Shown in pieces: positions 19,412-28,996 of a stretch of DNA of 64,000 bases. The translations under genes and the position numbers were made by a program. The notes under the pieces are model-generated. The model made no database searches. It was given only the letters and a program-made list of their open reading frames with translations, and was not told the origin of the DNA. Numbering within the stretch: position 1 is the stretch's first letter; each line of letters opens with the position of its first letter. The stretch spans positions 3,844,001 to 3,908,000 of the forward strand of contig NZ_OX352321.1 in assembly GCF_947090775.1 (NCBI RefSeq). Reading direction: 5' to 3'. The stretch comes from Pseudarthrobacter sp. MM222. GTDB taxonomy: Bacteria; Actinomycetota; Actinomycetes; Actinomycetales; Micrococcaceae.

Positions 19412-20937
19412 TCAGTTGCCGGGGTCAACCCGGCTGCTCGCCCGCTGGTAGTTCTGCCTAATGACCGGGTGGAAGTCCGGGGCGGGCGCGGCGTCCACCG
19501 CGACCGGCCAGTCCGGGCGATGGCCGCTGCGGGCCCAAGCCGCCTGTAGTGCCGCACCCCGGGCGACGTACTCTCCCGGGCGGGGGATGGTCACCGGCAG
19601 ATCGAAGACCTGCGCCGCGATGGCTTGGACTGCGGGGTTCTGCACGGCGCCGCCGATCAGCAGGAGCCGGGTTGCGGGGCTGCCTTGCGCGCGGAGGGCA
19701 TCCAGACCGCCGGAGAGCCCGCACAGCATGCCTTCAATCGCGGCCCGGGCCAGATTGCTCCTGGTGCTGGAGGCAATGCTGAGCCCGTGGAAACTGGCTT
19801 TGGCGTGGGGCAGGTTGGGTGTGCGTTCACCTTCGAAGTACGGCACCAGCACCACTCCGCCCGCGCCGGGTTCAGCTTCAAGGGCGAGGCGTGAGAGTTC
19901 ATCTAAGTCCACGCCCAGGAGGCCCGCCACCGAGCTGAGCACACGCGCGGCATTCAGTGTGACAGCAATCGGCAGGTACTCGCCGCTGGCGTCCGCGAAA
20001 CCTGCCACCGTGCCGCTGGGATCGGCAACGGCTAGCGAGGCCACCGAGAACACCGTGCCGCTGGTGCCGACGGACACCACCACGTCTCCGGGCCCGGCAC
20101 CCAGACCCAGGGCGGCTGCCGCGTTGTCCCCGGCGCCGGCACCGAGCAGGACCCGGTGCCCGGATCCAGTAGAACCGGCCAGTTCCGCCTTGCCGGGTCC
20201 GAAGCAGCCGGGGTGGATTTCTCCGGCGGCGTCGCCGGGACCGAGAACCCGGGGCAGAATCACGGTTCCTGCTTGCCTAGTCCCGGCGTTGCCGGTGGCC
20301 TCCCTGGCGTCCCGGCCGAAGGCCAGCTTGAACAGGTCAAGGTCGTACTCCCCGGCAGAGGGGCTCCAATAGCCGGTTCCGCTGGCATCTGAGCGGTCCG
20401 TCGTAAGCTGTTCCAGGTCCGGGCCCAGTGGGCTGGAGACTGCCGGGCCGTACCCGCGCAGCCGCCAGGTCAGCCAGTCATGCGGCAAAGCGACGGCCGC
20501 CACCCGGTCCGCCAGTTCCGGCTCATGGTCCCGGACCCAGCGGACCTTCGTGACGGTGAAGGAGGCCACCGGGACCAGACCGGTCCTTTGCGCCAACTCT
20601 TCCGCCCCCACTTCCTCGGTCAGGGCCGCCGCGGCCCCCGCCGAGCGGTGTCGTTCCACAGCAGCGCCGGCCGCACGACGTTGCCGGCGTAATCCAGCAG
20701 GACCATGCCGTGCTGCTGGCCCGCCACCGAGAGCGCGCTGACGCCCACCAGCCCTCCGGCGTCGTCGAACGCTTCGGACAAAGCCCGCCACCAGTGGTCG
20801 GGGTGCACTTCGGTGCCGTCCGGGTGGGCGGCGCGGCCCTCGCGGACCAGCGTGCCGTTGCCGGCGTCCAGAACCACCACCTTGCAGCTTTGGGTGGAGG
20901 AGTCGACGCCGGCGACGAGTTTCATGGGAGCAGCCAT
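19412..20937 (-). pseudogene. xylB: Xylulokinase with a single-base frameshift
   Basis: The 5' part reads [19 protein letters not shown] (FGGY kinase phosphate-1 motif) to PALLWNDT. The rest of the kinase continues in another frame from [18 protein letters not shown] to the C-terminal GGAVQNPAVQAIAAQVFDLP and RGAALQAAW. The switch is near 20650, where ACCGC stands for the expected ACCCGC (LWNDTRSA), a loss of one C. Corrected length is about 508 residues, normal for D-xylulose kinase. It follows xylA by 7 bp. The defect may be genuine or a sequencing error. Confidence 0.88.
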
Positions 20938-20944
20938 CACGGGA

Positions 20945-22135
20945 TCAGCGGGCGCCGAGCAGGTGTTCAATGAAGAGCTGCTGCAGCTTCACGAAGCCGA
21001 ATCCCTTGCCGCCGAAGTAGGCGTCGGCGTCGAAGTCCTCGTAGGAGGCGCGGTCCGCGCGGAGCTGCTCGTAGCTTTCGCCGGGGTTGAGCGTGGGCTC
21101 GTTGATTTCCGCGACCCGCGAGGCCTGCAGCGCCGCCTGGACCTCGGGATCGGCACGGAAAGCCTTGGCGCGTTCCTTCAGCAGCAGGTAGGTCTGCATG
21201 TTGGCGGCAGCGGAGTCCCACACACCGTCGATGTCCTCGGTGCGGCTGGGCTTGTAGTCGAAGTGGCGCGGACCGTTGTAGGCGGGACCGCCGTCGGGGC
21301 CGCCGTTTTCGAGCAGATCCACCAGGGAGAATGCGTTCTGCAGGTCGCCGTGGCCGAACACCAGGTCCTGGTCGAACTTGATGCTGCGCTGGCCGTTAAG
21401 GTCGATATGGAAAAGCTTGCCCTGGTAAAGCGCCTGGGCGATGCCGTGGGTGAAGTTCAGGCCCGCCATCTGCTCGTGACCGGTTTCGGGGTTGATGCCC
21501 ACCAGTTCGGGGCGTTCGAGCGTTTCGATGAAGGCCAGGGCGTGGCCCAGGGTGGGCAGAAGGATGTCGCCCCGGGGTTCGTTGGGCTTGGGCTCGATCG
21601 CGAACCGGATGTTGTAACCCTTGTCCGTGACGTAGTCACCCAACAAGTTGACGGCCTCCCGGTAGCGTTCCAGGGCGCCGCGGATGTCCTTGGCGGCATC
21701 GTATTCGCTGCCTTCGCGGCCGCCCCACATGACGAATGTTTCGGCGCCGAGTTCGGCGGCGAGGTCGATGTTGTCCAGCACCTTGCGGAGGGCGAAGCGC
21801 CGGACGCCGCGGTCGTTGCTGGTGAAGCCACCGTCCTTGAAGACGGGGTGGCTGAACAGGTTCGTGGTGACCATCGGGACGATCATTCCGGTGGACTTCA
21901 GCGCTCCCGTCAGCCGGTCGATTTCGCGCTGGCGGTCGGCGGCGGAGCAGCCAAATGGAAAGAGGTCATTGTCGTGGAACGTGATGCCGTAAGCGCCGAG
22001 GTCACTGAGCCTGTTGACGGCCTCCACCGTGTCCAGCGGCGGGCGGGTGGCGGAGCCGAACTGGTCCTGGGCTTCCCAGCCCACCGTCCAGAGGCCGAAG
22101 GAAAACTTGTCTTCACGGGTGGGCTGAATCGCCAT
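20945..22135 (-). CDS. xylA: Xylose isomerase
   Basis: This 396-residue enzyme converts D-xylose to D-xylulose and is of the short actinobacterial class. Metal and substrate motifs are clear: [13 protein letters not shown] (catalytic His), [25 protein letters not shown] (metal Glu), [22 protein letters not shown] and [11 protein letters not shown]. The start at 22135 begins the conserved sequence [20 protein letters not shown]; the longer frame to 22246 runs through the promoter. It is transcribed with xylB and divergently from a ROK regulator. Confidence 0.96.
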   Translation of the reverse strand: MAIQPTREDKFSFGLWTVGWEAQDQFGSATRPPLDTVEAVNRLSDLGAYGITFHDNDLFPFGCSAADRQREIDRLTGALKSTGMIVPMVTTNLFSHPVFKDGGFTSNDRGVRRFALRKVLDNIDLAAELGAETFVMWGGREGSEYDAAKDIRGALERYREAVNLLGDYVTDKGYNIRFAIEPKPNEPRGDILLPTLGHALAFIETLERPELVGINPETGHEQMAGLNFTHGIAQALYQGKLFHIDLNGQRSIKFDQDLVFGHGDLQNAFSLVDLLENGGPDGGPAYNGPRHFDYKPSRTEDIDGVWDSAAANMQTYLLLKERAKAFRADPEVQAALQASRVAEINEPTLNPGESYEQLRADRASYEDFDADAYFGGKGFGFVKLQQLFIEHLLGAR

Positions 22136-22201
22136 TGAATGCTCCGAAGGTCTGCGTGATTGCTGGGGGTGCGCGGGGTGATGTGCGCTACTGAACTGAA
22201 A

Positions 22202-22218
22202 TGTTCTGCTCACAAACA
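22202..22218. promoter_or_regulatory. Candidate operator in the xylA/ROK divergent promoter
   Basis: TGTTCTGCTCACAAACA contains TGTT and AACA arms around a 9-bp centre, 67 bp upstream of xylA and in the divergent region shared with the ROK gene. It is proposed as a binding site for that regulator on position and symmetry only. Confidence 0.3.
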
Positions 22219-22375
22219 TATTGCCATTTCCCACGGTGTCAACCACACGACCCCACAGGTCCCCCTAAAAGTTCGGGACAAACCCGGGAGTCGTACCTGC
22301 GCCTGCTATGTTGTAGCGGACAGCAAAAGCACCTAAATTGGGCTTCGAGGCTTCCAAGGAGAAGATCCATCCACC

Positions 22376-23590
22376 GTGATCGACCGGGTCGTAGCCGGAA
22401 GCAGCCGGGCGGGCGAACCGGATCCGTCTCGCCGCAATAACCTGTCGCTGCTGACCTCCCTCATCCACCACCACGGTGTCCTCAGCCGTGCCGAGCTGAC
22501 CCGGCGCACCGGATTGAACCGCTCCACCGTCGGGACGTTGATCGGACAGCTCGCCTCCTTGGGACTGGTCTACGAGACGGCAACCGCCGGGGAGGGGCAG
22601 GTCGGCAGGCCGAGTCCGGAGGTGCGCCCCAGCCCGTCGATCGCGGCATTGGCGGTGAACCCGGAGATCGACGCAGTCACCATTGGTTTGGTCGGCCTCG
22701 GCGGACAGGTGCAAAAGAAAATCCGTTTCGACACCGAACGGATACCAAGCGCCCGGGAAGCGGTGAATATCGCCTCGGCAGTCATCGCCGGAATGCGCTC
22801 CGAGCTGGACGCCACTTACCGGATCACAGGCATCGGCATGGCCGTACCCGGCCTGGTCAATCGCGACGACGGCACGGTGCGGCACGCGCCACACCTGGGC
22901 TGGCGGAACGAGCCGGTCGCCCGGATGCTGGGCGAAGCCACCGGCTACCCGTGCCAAGCCGCCAACGACGCCTCGCTCGGAACCGAAGCTGAACTGATTT
23001 TCGGCGCCGGCGCGGGAAAACAAAACCTGATCTATCTCAATGGCGGCGCCAGCGGCATCGGCGGCGGAATCATCGCGAACGGCCAACTTCTCCGCGGCGC
23101 ATCAGGCTACGCCGGGGAACTCGGCCACACCTTCGTCCGCTCCGGGGGAACAACCTGCCACTGCGGAGCCACCGGGTGCCTGGAAACCGAGGTTTCGCAG
23201 TCACGGCTCCTGGAACTTGCCGGCCTGCGCCGCGGCAACACCGCCGACCTCGACGAAGCACTGGCGAACTCGGGCAGCGCGGCGCTCAGCGACGAAGTCG
23301 CCCGCCAGCTCGGGTATCTAGGCATCGCCCTGCGCAATGCCGTAAACATCTTCAACCCCGAGGCCGTAGTCCTGGACGGTTTTCTGGGCGCCCTGCACGC
23401 AGCGGCACCCACATCGTTTAACGACGCGCTGCTATCTCAGGCGCTGGACGGTCCCGCCGCTCAGGTCAACATAAGCCGCGCAGCCCTGGGTTCCGACCTG
23501 ATGATGATCGGTGCTGCGGAACTGGCTTTCTCCCGGTTCCTGGCCGACCCGGCGGGATTCCGTTCCGTCAGCTATCCGCCAGGCAAATAG
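22376..23590 (+). CDS. ROK-family transcriptional regulator, XylR-like
   Basis: This 404-residue protein has an N-terminal winged HTH (LSLLTSLIHHHGVLSRAELT, then GLNRSTVGTLIGQLASLGLV). A ROK sugar-kinase-like domain follows, with the zinc cluster CHCGATGCLETE. ROK repressors of this form control xylose and other sugar operons. Its divergent arrangement with xylAB supports a XylR role. GTG start at 22376, about 240 bp from the xylA start. Confidence 0.88.
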   Translation: MIDRVVAGSSRAGEPDPSRRNNLSLLTSLIHHHGVLSRAELTRRTGLNRSTVGTLIGQLASLGLVYETATAGEGQVGRPSPEVRPSPSIAALAVNPEIDAVTIGLVGLGGQVQKKIRFDTERIPSAREAVNIASAVIAGMRSELDATYRITGIGMAVPGLVNRDDGTVRHAPHLGWRNEPVARMLGEATGYPCQAANDASLGTEAELIFGAGAGKQNLIYLNGGASGIGGGIIANGQLLRGASGYAGELGHTFVRSGGTTCHCGATGCLETEVSQSRLLELAGLRRGNTADLDEALANSGSAALSDEVARQLGYLGIALRNAVNIFNPEAVVLDGFLGALHAAAPTSFNDALLSQALDGPAAQVNISRAALGSDLMMIGAAELAFSRFLADPAGFRSVSYPPGK

Positions 23591-23696
23591 CTGGCATCAG
23601 GAAACGCCCCTTCACCAAATAGCGCCGGTGCCTCAGGCTGGTCATTAGACCTGCAGGGACCCCCTCACAGCTACTTGTACTCAGAAGGAATTCAAC

Positions 23697-24716
23697 GTGG
23701 AAACTCCCCTCTCCCATCTCGCCCACCTTGAGATCACCGCCCCGGACGTCGAAGCATCCGCGCGGTTCTACGAGGAAAAGTTCGGCATGCGCGTCGTCGA
23801 CCGAGTGGACGGCAACGTCTACCTGCGCTGCTGGGGCGACTACTACCGCTACAGCCTTGTCATCACCGAGGGTCCGGAAGCCTCCCTGGGCCGGATGGCC
23901 TGGCGCACCAACTCTCAGGACGCCCTGGAAACGGCAGCCCAGCGCATTGAGGCGACGGGGGTCGAGGGCACCTGGACCACCGGTGGCCACGGTTACGGAA
24001 AGGCCTATGAATTCACCGGCCCCTACGGACACCACATGCGGATCTTCTTCGACGTTGAGAAGTTCGTGGCCGAGCCCGGTTTCGAATCCATCTATCCTGA
24101 TCGTCCGGAGCGCCGCAGCAGCCACGCCGCAGCGCCCCGCTTCCTGGATCACGTCACCGTGGCCTCCTCCGATGTCCGTGGTTTCGCCAAGTGGTACAAC
24201 GAGGCATTGGGTTTCCGCGTCATGGCATTCGTGGACCTGGACGAAGCACCAATCACCGTCTTCTCCGTGCTGACCACCAACGAGAAATCACACGACCTCG
24301 GCGTGGTCCTGGACACCTCCGACCGCCAGGGCCGCGTCAACCACATCGCATTCTGGGTGGACGCCACCGAGGACCTGCTGCGCACCGCGGACGTCATGAT
24401 GGAAAATGGCACCCCCATGGAGTACGGCCCCTCCATCCACGGCGTGGGTGAACAGAACTTCCTGTACTTCCGCGATCCCTCCGGCCTGCGCGTCGAGCTC
24501 AACTCCGGTGGCTACCGCAACTACGTCCCGGACTGGGACGCCAACACCTGGAAGCCTTCCGAGGGCTCGAACAACTTCTACAAGAACGGCGCCATGCCGC
24601 ACTCGATGACCGAGTCCTTCCCTCCCGCCGACGGCTTCACCGCCACCGAAGAGGGCGCCTCGCCCGAAATGAAGGAAGCACTCCTGAACCCCTACGCCAA
24701 GCAGGGACGGGGCTAA
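23697..24716 (+). CDS. Extradiol ring-cleavage dioxygenase (VOC fold, catechol 2,3-dioxygenase type)
   Basis: This 339-residue protein has two vicinal-oxygen-chelate domains (about residues 7-120 and 148-275). The iron ligands expected for type I extradiol dioxygenases are His152 (FLDHVTVAS), His216 (RVNHIAFWV) and Glu267 (GLRVELNSGGY). It would open a catecholic ring next to its hydroxyls. The GTG start follows AGAAGGA. It is the first gene of a seven-gene aromatic operon; the exact substrate cannot be read from the sequence. Confidence 0.88.
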   Translation: METPLSHLAHLEITAPDVEASARFYEEKFGMRVVDRVDGNVYLRCWGDYYRYSLVITEGPEASLGRMAWRTNSQDALETAAQRIEATGVEGTWTTGGHGYGKAYEFTGPYGHHMRIFFDVEKFVAEPGFESIYPDRPERRSSHAAAPRFLDHVTVASSDVRGFAKWYNEALGFRVMAFVDLDEAPITVFSVLTTNEKSHDLGVVLDTSDRQGRVNHIAFWVDATEDLLRTADVMMENGTPMEYGPSIHGVGEQNFLYFRDPSGLRVELNSGGYRNYVPDWDANTWKPSEGSNNFYKNGAMPHSMTESFPPADGFTATEEGASPEMKEALLNPYAKQGRG

Positions 24717-24723
24717 CGGCGCC

Positions 24724-25686
24724 ATGACTGACACTGCGTATTCCCTCATCCGGTTCCAGGAAGCCGGCGACAGCAAGGCCCATGTGGGCCTGCTGGTGGA
24801 AGACCGCGTCCTGCCGCTGGATGGGGACATCAACTCCCTGATTGAGCACTGGGACAGCACCGAGAGCCAGTTGGACGCGCTGGCCGCCTCCGCCGGTGAG
24901 GACACCGGCCTTGCTCTGACCGACGTGGAAGTCCTTGCCCCGGTGGAGCCCGCCCAGGTCCTGCAGACCGGCGCGAACTACCGCAAGCACGTGATCGACC
25001 TCGCCGCGGCGCACCGCGAACCGGACCAGGACGAAGACGAAGTACGCGCTAAGACCGGGGCCATGATGGATAAGCGTGCAGGCCAGGGCACGCCGTACTT
25101 CTTCATCGGGCTGCCGACGGCGATCGCGTCGGCCACCGACGATCTCGTCCTGCCCTCCTACAGCAAGTCCCACGACTGGGAACTGGAACTGGCGGCGGTC
25201 ATCGGCCGAACGGCCTTCCGGGTCACCCCCGAAGAAGCCCTGGAATACGTGTTCGGCTACACGATGGTCAACGACATCACCACGCGGGAGTACGTCTTCC
25301 GGAAGGACATGCCTGCCATCGGCTCGGACTGGTACCGCGCTAAGAACGCGCCAGGCTTTCTGCCCACCGGGCCGCTGCTGGTGCCGGCCAAGTTCTTCGG
25401 CAACCCGCAGGACGTCCAGGTGACGCTGAAGCTCAACGGTAAAGCCATGCAGGACGAATCCACGCAGGACATGATCTTCGGCGTCGCCAAGCTGGTCAGC
25501 GAGGCCTCCCAGATCATGCCGCTGCGCCCGGGTGACTTGGTCCTCACCGGAAGCCCCGCGGGCAACGGACAGCACTGGGGCCGGCTGCTTCAGGACGGGG
25601 ACGTCATGGAAGGAACCATCACGGGCCTGGGCACCCAACTGATCCGTTGCAAGGACGAAGTTCAAACTGAAGGCAGCCAAAAGTGA
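24724..25686 (+). CDS. Fumarylacetoacetate hydrolase-family protein (1)
   Basis: This 320-residue protein of the FAH superfamily probably hydrolyses or hydrates/decarboxylates the ring-cleavage product. Characteristic segments are VLQTGANYRKH near residue 80, DWELELAAVIGR near residue 145 (acidic metal ligands), GYTMVNDITTREY, and MPLRPGDLVLTGSPAGNG near the C terminus. It starts 7 bp after the dioxygenase, and its end overlaps the cyclase-family start. A second, distinct FAH gene lies at 28997. Confidence 0.88.
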   Translation: MTDTAYSLIRFQEAGDSKAHVGLLVEDRVLPLDGDINSLIEHWDSTESQLDALAASAGEDTGLALTDVEVLAPVEPAQVLQTGANYRKHVIDLAAAHREPDQDEDEVRAKTGAMMDKRAGQGTPYFFIGLPTAIASATDDLVLPSYSKSHDWELELAAVIGRTAFRVTPEEALEYVFGYTMVNDITTREYVFRKDMPAIGSDWYRAKNAPGFLPTGPLLVPAKFFGNPQDVQVTLKLNGKAMQDESTQDMIFGVAKLVSEASQIMPLRPGDLVLTGSPAGNGQHWGRLLQDGDVMEGTITGLGTQLIRCKDEVQTEGSQK

Positions 25687-26732
25687 CCACCCGGAACACC
25701 GCGCCCGCCCGCGTCACCGGCACCGGGGAATCAGCCACCATCGAGTCCCCGGTGATCCGGCGTGAAGACCCGCTCGGCAGCATCCGCGCAATGGCCGAAG
25801 CCCACAACAACTGGGGCCGCTGGGGCGACGACGACGTCCTGGGGACCCTGAACTTCATCGACACCGCCAAGCGCGTCGAAGCCGCTGCCTTGGTTCGGAC
25901 GGGCGAGGCCTACTCGCTGTCCCAGCCGTTCGACACCAACGGACCGCAGAAGGGCTGGCGCCGCCGTACCAACCCCGTCCACACCATGACGGACACCGGC
26001 GTCGACGCCGAGCGCGGCAACCAAGGCTTCCCCCATGGTTTCGGTGGGGCGGATGACGTCATCGCCATGCCTCTCCAGTGCTCCACACAGTGGGACGGCC
26101 TGGGCCACATCTTCGACCAGGGCAAGGCCTGGAACGGCCGAGCCGCCGGAGACGTGGTCACCTCCGAGGGCGACCTGGTGACCGGGATCCAGACCGCGGC
26201 CGCGAAGATCGTCACCCGCGGCGTCCTGCTGGACGTCGGACGCGCCATCGGACCCGAACTGGGAAGGACCGACGGCGAACTGCCGGACGGTTTCGCCATC
26301 ACCCCGGAGCACCTTCAGCGGACCATCGACCTGCAGGGCCCCAGCTCAAAGGTGGGCCGCGGCGACATCCTGGTGATCCGCACCGGACAGTACACCCGGG
26401 TGCGCCGGGAAGGCTGGGGCGACTACGCCGGTGGCTCCGCGCCAGGGCTGTCCTTCAGCACCGCGCCCTGGGTTCACCGCAGTGAAATCGCCGGGATCGC
26501 CACCGACACCTGGGGCTTCGAGGTCCGCCCGAACGAGTTCGACGGCGCCTTCCAGCCCCTCCACCAAATCGCCATCCCCAACCTCGGGCTGTTCCTCGGC
26601 GAGATGTGGGACCCGGACGGCCTGGCGGAGGCATGCGCTGCGGACGGCAGGTACGACTTCCTGCTCACGGCCGCGCCGCTTCCCATCACCGGTGCCGTGG
26701 GATCGCCGGTCAACCCGATCGCAGTCCGGTAG
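25683..26732 (+). CDS. Cyclase-family metal-dependent hydrolase
   Basis: This 349-residue protein belongs to the cyclase/kynurenine-formamidase-like family. The stretch QWDGLGHIFDQGKAWNG near residue 138 corresponds to the metal-binding HxxTHxDxPxH region in its Gln-Trp-Asp-Gly variant. The GTG start overlaps the FAH stop. In aromatic operons such proteins act as hydrolases on ring-opened products. Role here is inferred from context. Confidence 0.78.
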   Translation: MTTRNTAPARVTGTGESATIESPVIRREDPLGSIRAMAEAHNNWGRWGDDDVLGTLNFIDTAKRVEAAALVRTGEAYSLSQPFDTNGPQKGWRRRTNPVHTMTDTGVDAERGNQGFPHGFGGADDVIAMPLQCSTQWDGLGHIFDQGKAWNGRAAGDVVTSEGDLVTGIQTAAAKIVTRGVLLDVGRAIGPELGRTDGELPDGFAITPEHLQRTIDLQGPSSKVGRGDILVIRTGQYTRVRREGWGDYAGGSAPGLSFSTAPWVHRSEIAGIATDTWGFEVRPNEFDGAFQPLHQIAIPNLGLFLGEMWDPDGLAEACAADGRYDFLLTAAPLPITGAVGSPVNPIAVR

Positions 26733-26784
26733 CTTCAGTAGCACAACCGCCAGCAGTAGCGCCGTCAATACAAAGGAGTCAGCG

Positions 26785-27909
26785 ATGGCAGCAGTACAGA
26801 ACGTCGGAATCGTGGGGGCAGGAGCCGCGGGGCTGACCGCCGCCATCCTCCTGTCGGACGCCGGAGTCCAGGTGGAAGTCCTGGAGAAGGCGGGCGCTCC
26901 GCAAACCCTGGGATCCGGAATCACCCTGCAGGGCAACGCCCTGCGGATTCTCCGCCAGCTCGGTGTGTGGAACGAGGTGGAGGCGAAAGGCTACGGGTTC
27001 AGCACGCTCGGTCTGCGCGCCCCGGACCCGGCCGGCACCGTACTCGCGGTCCTTGAGGACATCCGGACCGGCGGCGATGACCTCCCCGCCACCCTGGGCA
27101 TGTACCGCCCCGACCTCACGGCCATCCTCCGGGAACGCGCCGAGCAGGCCGGTGCCCGGATCAGCTACGGCAAGACCGTCACCGACATAACAGACGACGG
27201 CGATTCCGTCACCGTCAACACTACCGACGGTTCGACCGCCCGGTACGACCTCCTGATCGGCGCGGACGGCCTGCATTCCGCGGTCCGTAAGGCCATCGGC
27301 ATCGACGTGGAGCCCGCGCCCACCGGCATGGGCATCTGGCGCGCGTTCGTGGAGCGGCCCGAGGACGTGGTCCGCACGGACCTGACCTACGGCGGCCCCT
27401 GCTTTATCGCCGGCTACTGCCCCACCGGGCCCGACACCATCTACGCCTACCTGGTGGAGAAGGCGCAGGAACGCAGGCACGAGGACGGCCCCCGCATCAT
27501 GGCTGAACTCGCTGCAGCGTACGGCGGTCCGTGGAACGAGATCCGCTCAAACCTGGACCACAGTGCCCGCATCAACTACACGTGGTTCACCACGCACCTC
27601 GTGGACGGCCCGTGGAACCGCGGCCGCATCGTGATCATCGGCGACGCCGCCCACAGCTGCCCGCCCACGGTGGCCCAGGGTGCGGCTATGGCCCTGGAGG
27701 ACGCGGCCGTGCTGGCTGAACTGCTGATCAATGCGGACGACGTCACCGAGACCCTGTGGAAGGAGTTCACCGACCGCCGGCTGGACCGGGCAAACGCAGT
27801 GGTGAAGGCCTCCGTCCAGCTCGGCCAGTGGATGCTCGACGGCGTCCGCGACGCCGATGTGCCGGGCCTGATGCACTCGCTTTCCACGATGCTGAAAGAG
27901 CCCGCATGA
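26785..27909 (+). CDS. FAD-dependent aromatic monooxygenase
   Basis: This 374-residue class A flavin monooxygenase resembles salicylate or 3-hydroxybenzoate hydroxylases. It has GIVGAGAAGLTAAILLSDAG (FAD ADP-binding) at residues 8-27, the DLLIGADGLHSAVR motif near residue 155, and VIIGDAAHSCPPTVAQGAAM near residue 290. It probably hydroxylates the ring before cleavage. The ATG at 26785 follows AAAGGAG; the much longer frame from 26431 runs through the previous gene and is not real. The stop overlaps the amidohydrolase start. Confidence 0.9.
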   Translation: MAAVQNVGIVGAGAAGLTAAILLSDAGVQVEVLEKAGAPQTLGSGITLQGNALRILRQLGVWNEVEAKGYGFSTLGLRAPDPAGTVLAVLEDIRTGGDDLPATLGMYRPDLTAILRERAEQAGARISYGKTVTDITDDGDSVTVNTTDGSTARYDLLIGADGLHSAVRKAIGIDVEPAPTGMGIWRAFVERPEDVVRTDLTYGGPCFIAGYCPTGPDTIYAYLVEKAQERRHEDGPRIMAELAAAYGGPWNEIRSNLDHSARINYTWFTTHLVDGPWNRGRIVIIGDAAHSCPPTVAQGAAMALEDAAVLAELLINADDVTETLWKEFTDRRLDRANAVVKASVQLGQWMLDGVRDADVPGLMHSLSTMLKEPA

Positions 27910-28985
27910 GCGCCCACCGTCCTCAAGAACAAACCGCCACCGTGGACGTCCACGCCCACATCCTGCTTCCGGCCCTGCAGCAATTGGTGGCCGAAGCTGA
28001 TCCTGAGGGGTTCGGCGCTCAACAGGCCCTGGAAGTCCGGCGCAACGGACCAGAGTCGATGGCCGCTTCGGGAAAGATGATCAAGGAGCGCTGGCCGCAG
28101 CTGACGGACCTGGACCGCCGTCTTGCGGACATGGACGCCCAAGGTGTGGACGTGCAGCTGGTCTCGCCGTCGCCGTCGCACTTCTACTATTTCGCAGGTG
28201 TTGAGCTGGCCTTGCAGGTGGCCAGGTCCGCCAACCAGGCGGTGCGGGAGTTCGTGGACCGCGCCCCGGAGCGGCTCAACGGACTGGGCCTGGTCCCGCT
28301 GCAGCACCCCGCCCTGATGGTGGAAGCCCTGGAGCACGCTGTGTTGGACTGCGGCCTGCTCGGCGTGGAAATCGGCTCGTTCGCCGCCACTCCCGCCGAC
28401 CCGCAGCGCAGCACCGTTGAGCTCTCCGACCCCCGGCTGGAACAATTCTGGAGCCGGGCCGAAGAGCTGGGTGCCCTGGTATTCCTGCACCCCTTCGGCT
28501 GCTCGCTGGATGAGCGACTGGACCAGTTCTACCTCGCAAACACCGTCTCCCAGCCCGCCGAAAACGCGGTGGCACTGTCGCACCTGATCTTCAGCGGAGT
28601 CCTGGACCGGCACCCGGACCTCAAGGTACTGGCCGCGCACGGCGGGGGCTACCTTCCCACCACCCTGGGCCGCTCGGACCACGCCTGGCGGGTCCGGCCG
28701 GAGGCACACGGCTGCGCCCAGCCGCCGTCGTCCTATCTGAAGAAACTGTACTTCGACTCGCTCGTCCACAGCCCCGCTGAACTGCGGGCGCTCTTGGCCG
28801 TCGCGGGGCCGGAACAGGTGCTGCTCGGCTCGGATTATCCCTTCGACATGGGTTCGGACGGGCCGGTGGACGAGGTTCGGGCTGCCGGACTCTCTGCCGA
28901 CGACGAGGCTCAGGTCTTGGGCAGCAATGCACGCACGCTGGGCATCACCGCGGCGGCCGCCCTGACCGCCCATCGCAATGCTTAA
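27906..28985 (+). CDS. Amidohydrolase-2 family (ACMSD-like) decarboxylase/hydrolase
   Basis: This 359-residue TIM-barrel protein resembles aminocarboxymuconate-semialdehyde decarboxylase and gamma-resorcylate decarboxylase. Metal ligands are visible as VDVHAHI (HxH), VFLHPFG, VLAAHGGGYLP and LLGSDYPFD (Asp). It would remove a carboxyl group from an aromatic acid or a ring-opened intermediate. It starts within the monooxygenase stop (ATGA). The specific reaction is not determinable by eye. Confidence 0.87.
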   Translation: MSAHRPQEQTATVDVHAHILLPALQQLVAEADPEGFGAQQALEVRRNGPESMAASGKMIKERWPQLTDLDRRLADMDAQGVDVQLVSPSPSHFYYFAGVELALQVARSANQAVREFVDRAPERLNGLGLVPLQHPALMVEALEHAVLDCGLLGVEIGSFAATPADPQRSTVELSDPRLEQFWSRAEELGALVFLHPFGCSLDERLDQFYLANTVSQPAENAVALSHLIFSGVLDRHPDLKVLAAHGGGYLPTTLGRSDHAWRVRPEAHGCAQPPSSYLKKLYFDSLVHSPAELRALLAVAGPEQVLLGSDYPFDMGSDGPVDEVRAAGLSADDEAQVLGSNARTLGITAAAALTAHRNA

Positions 28986-28996
28986 GGAACACTCAC

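Noticed and set aside
27576..28973. 465-residue open frame on the - strand
   Set aside because: It is antisense to the amidohydrolase and monooxygenase genes; no motif and no ribosome-binding site.
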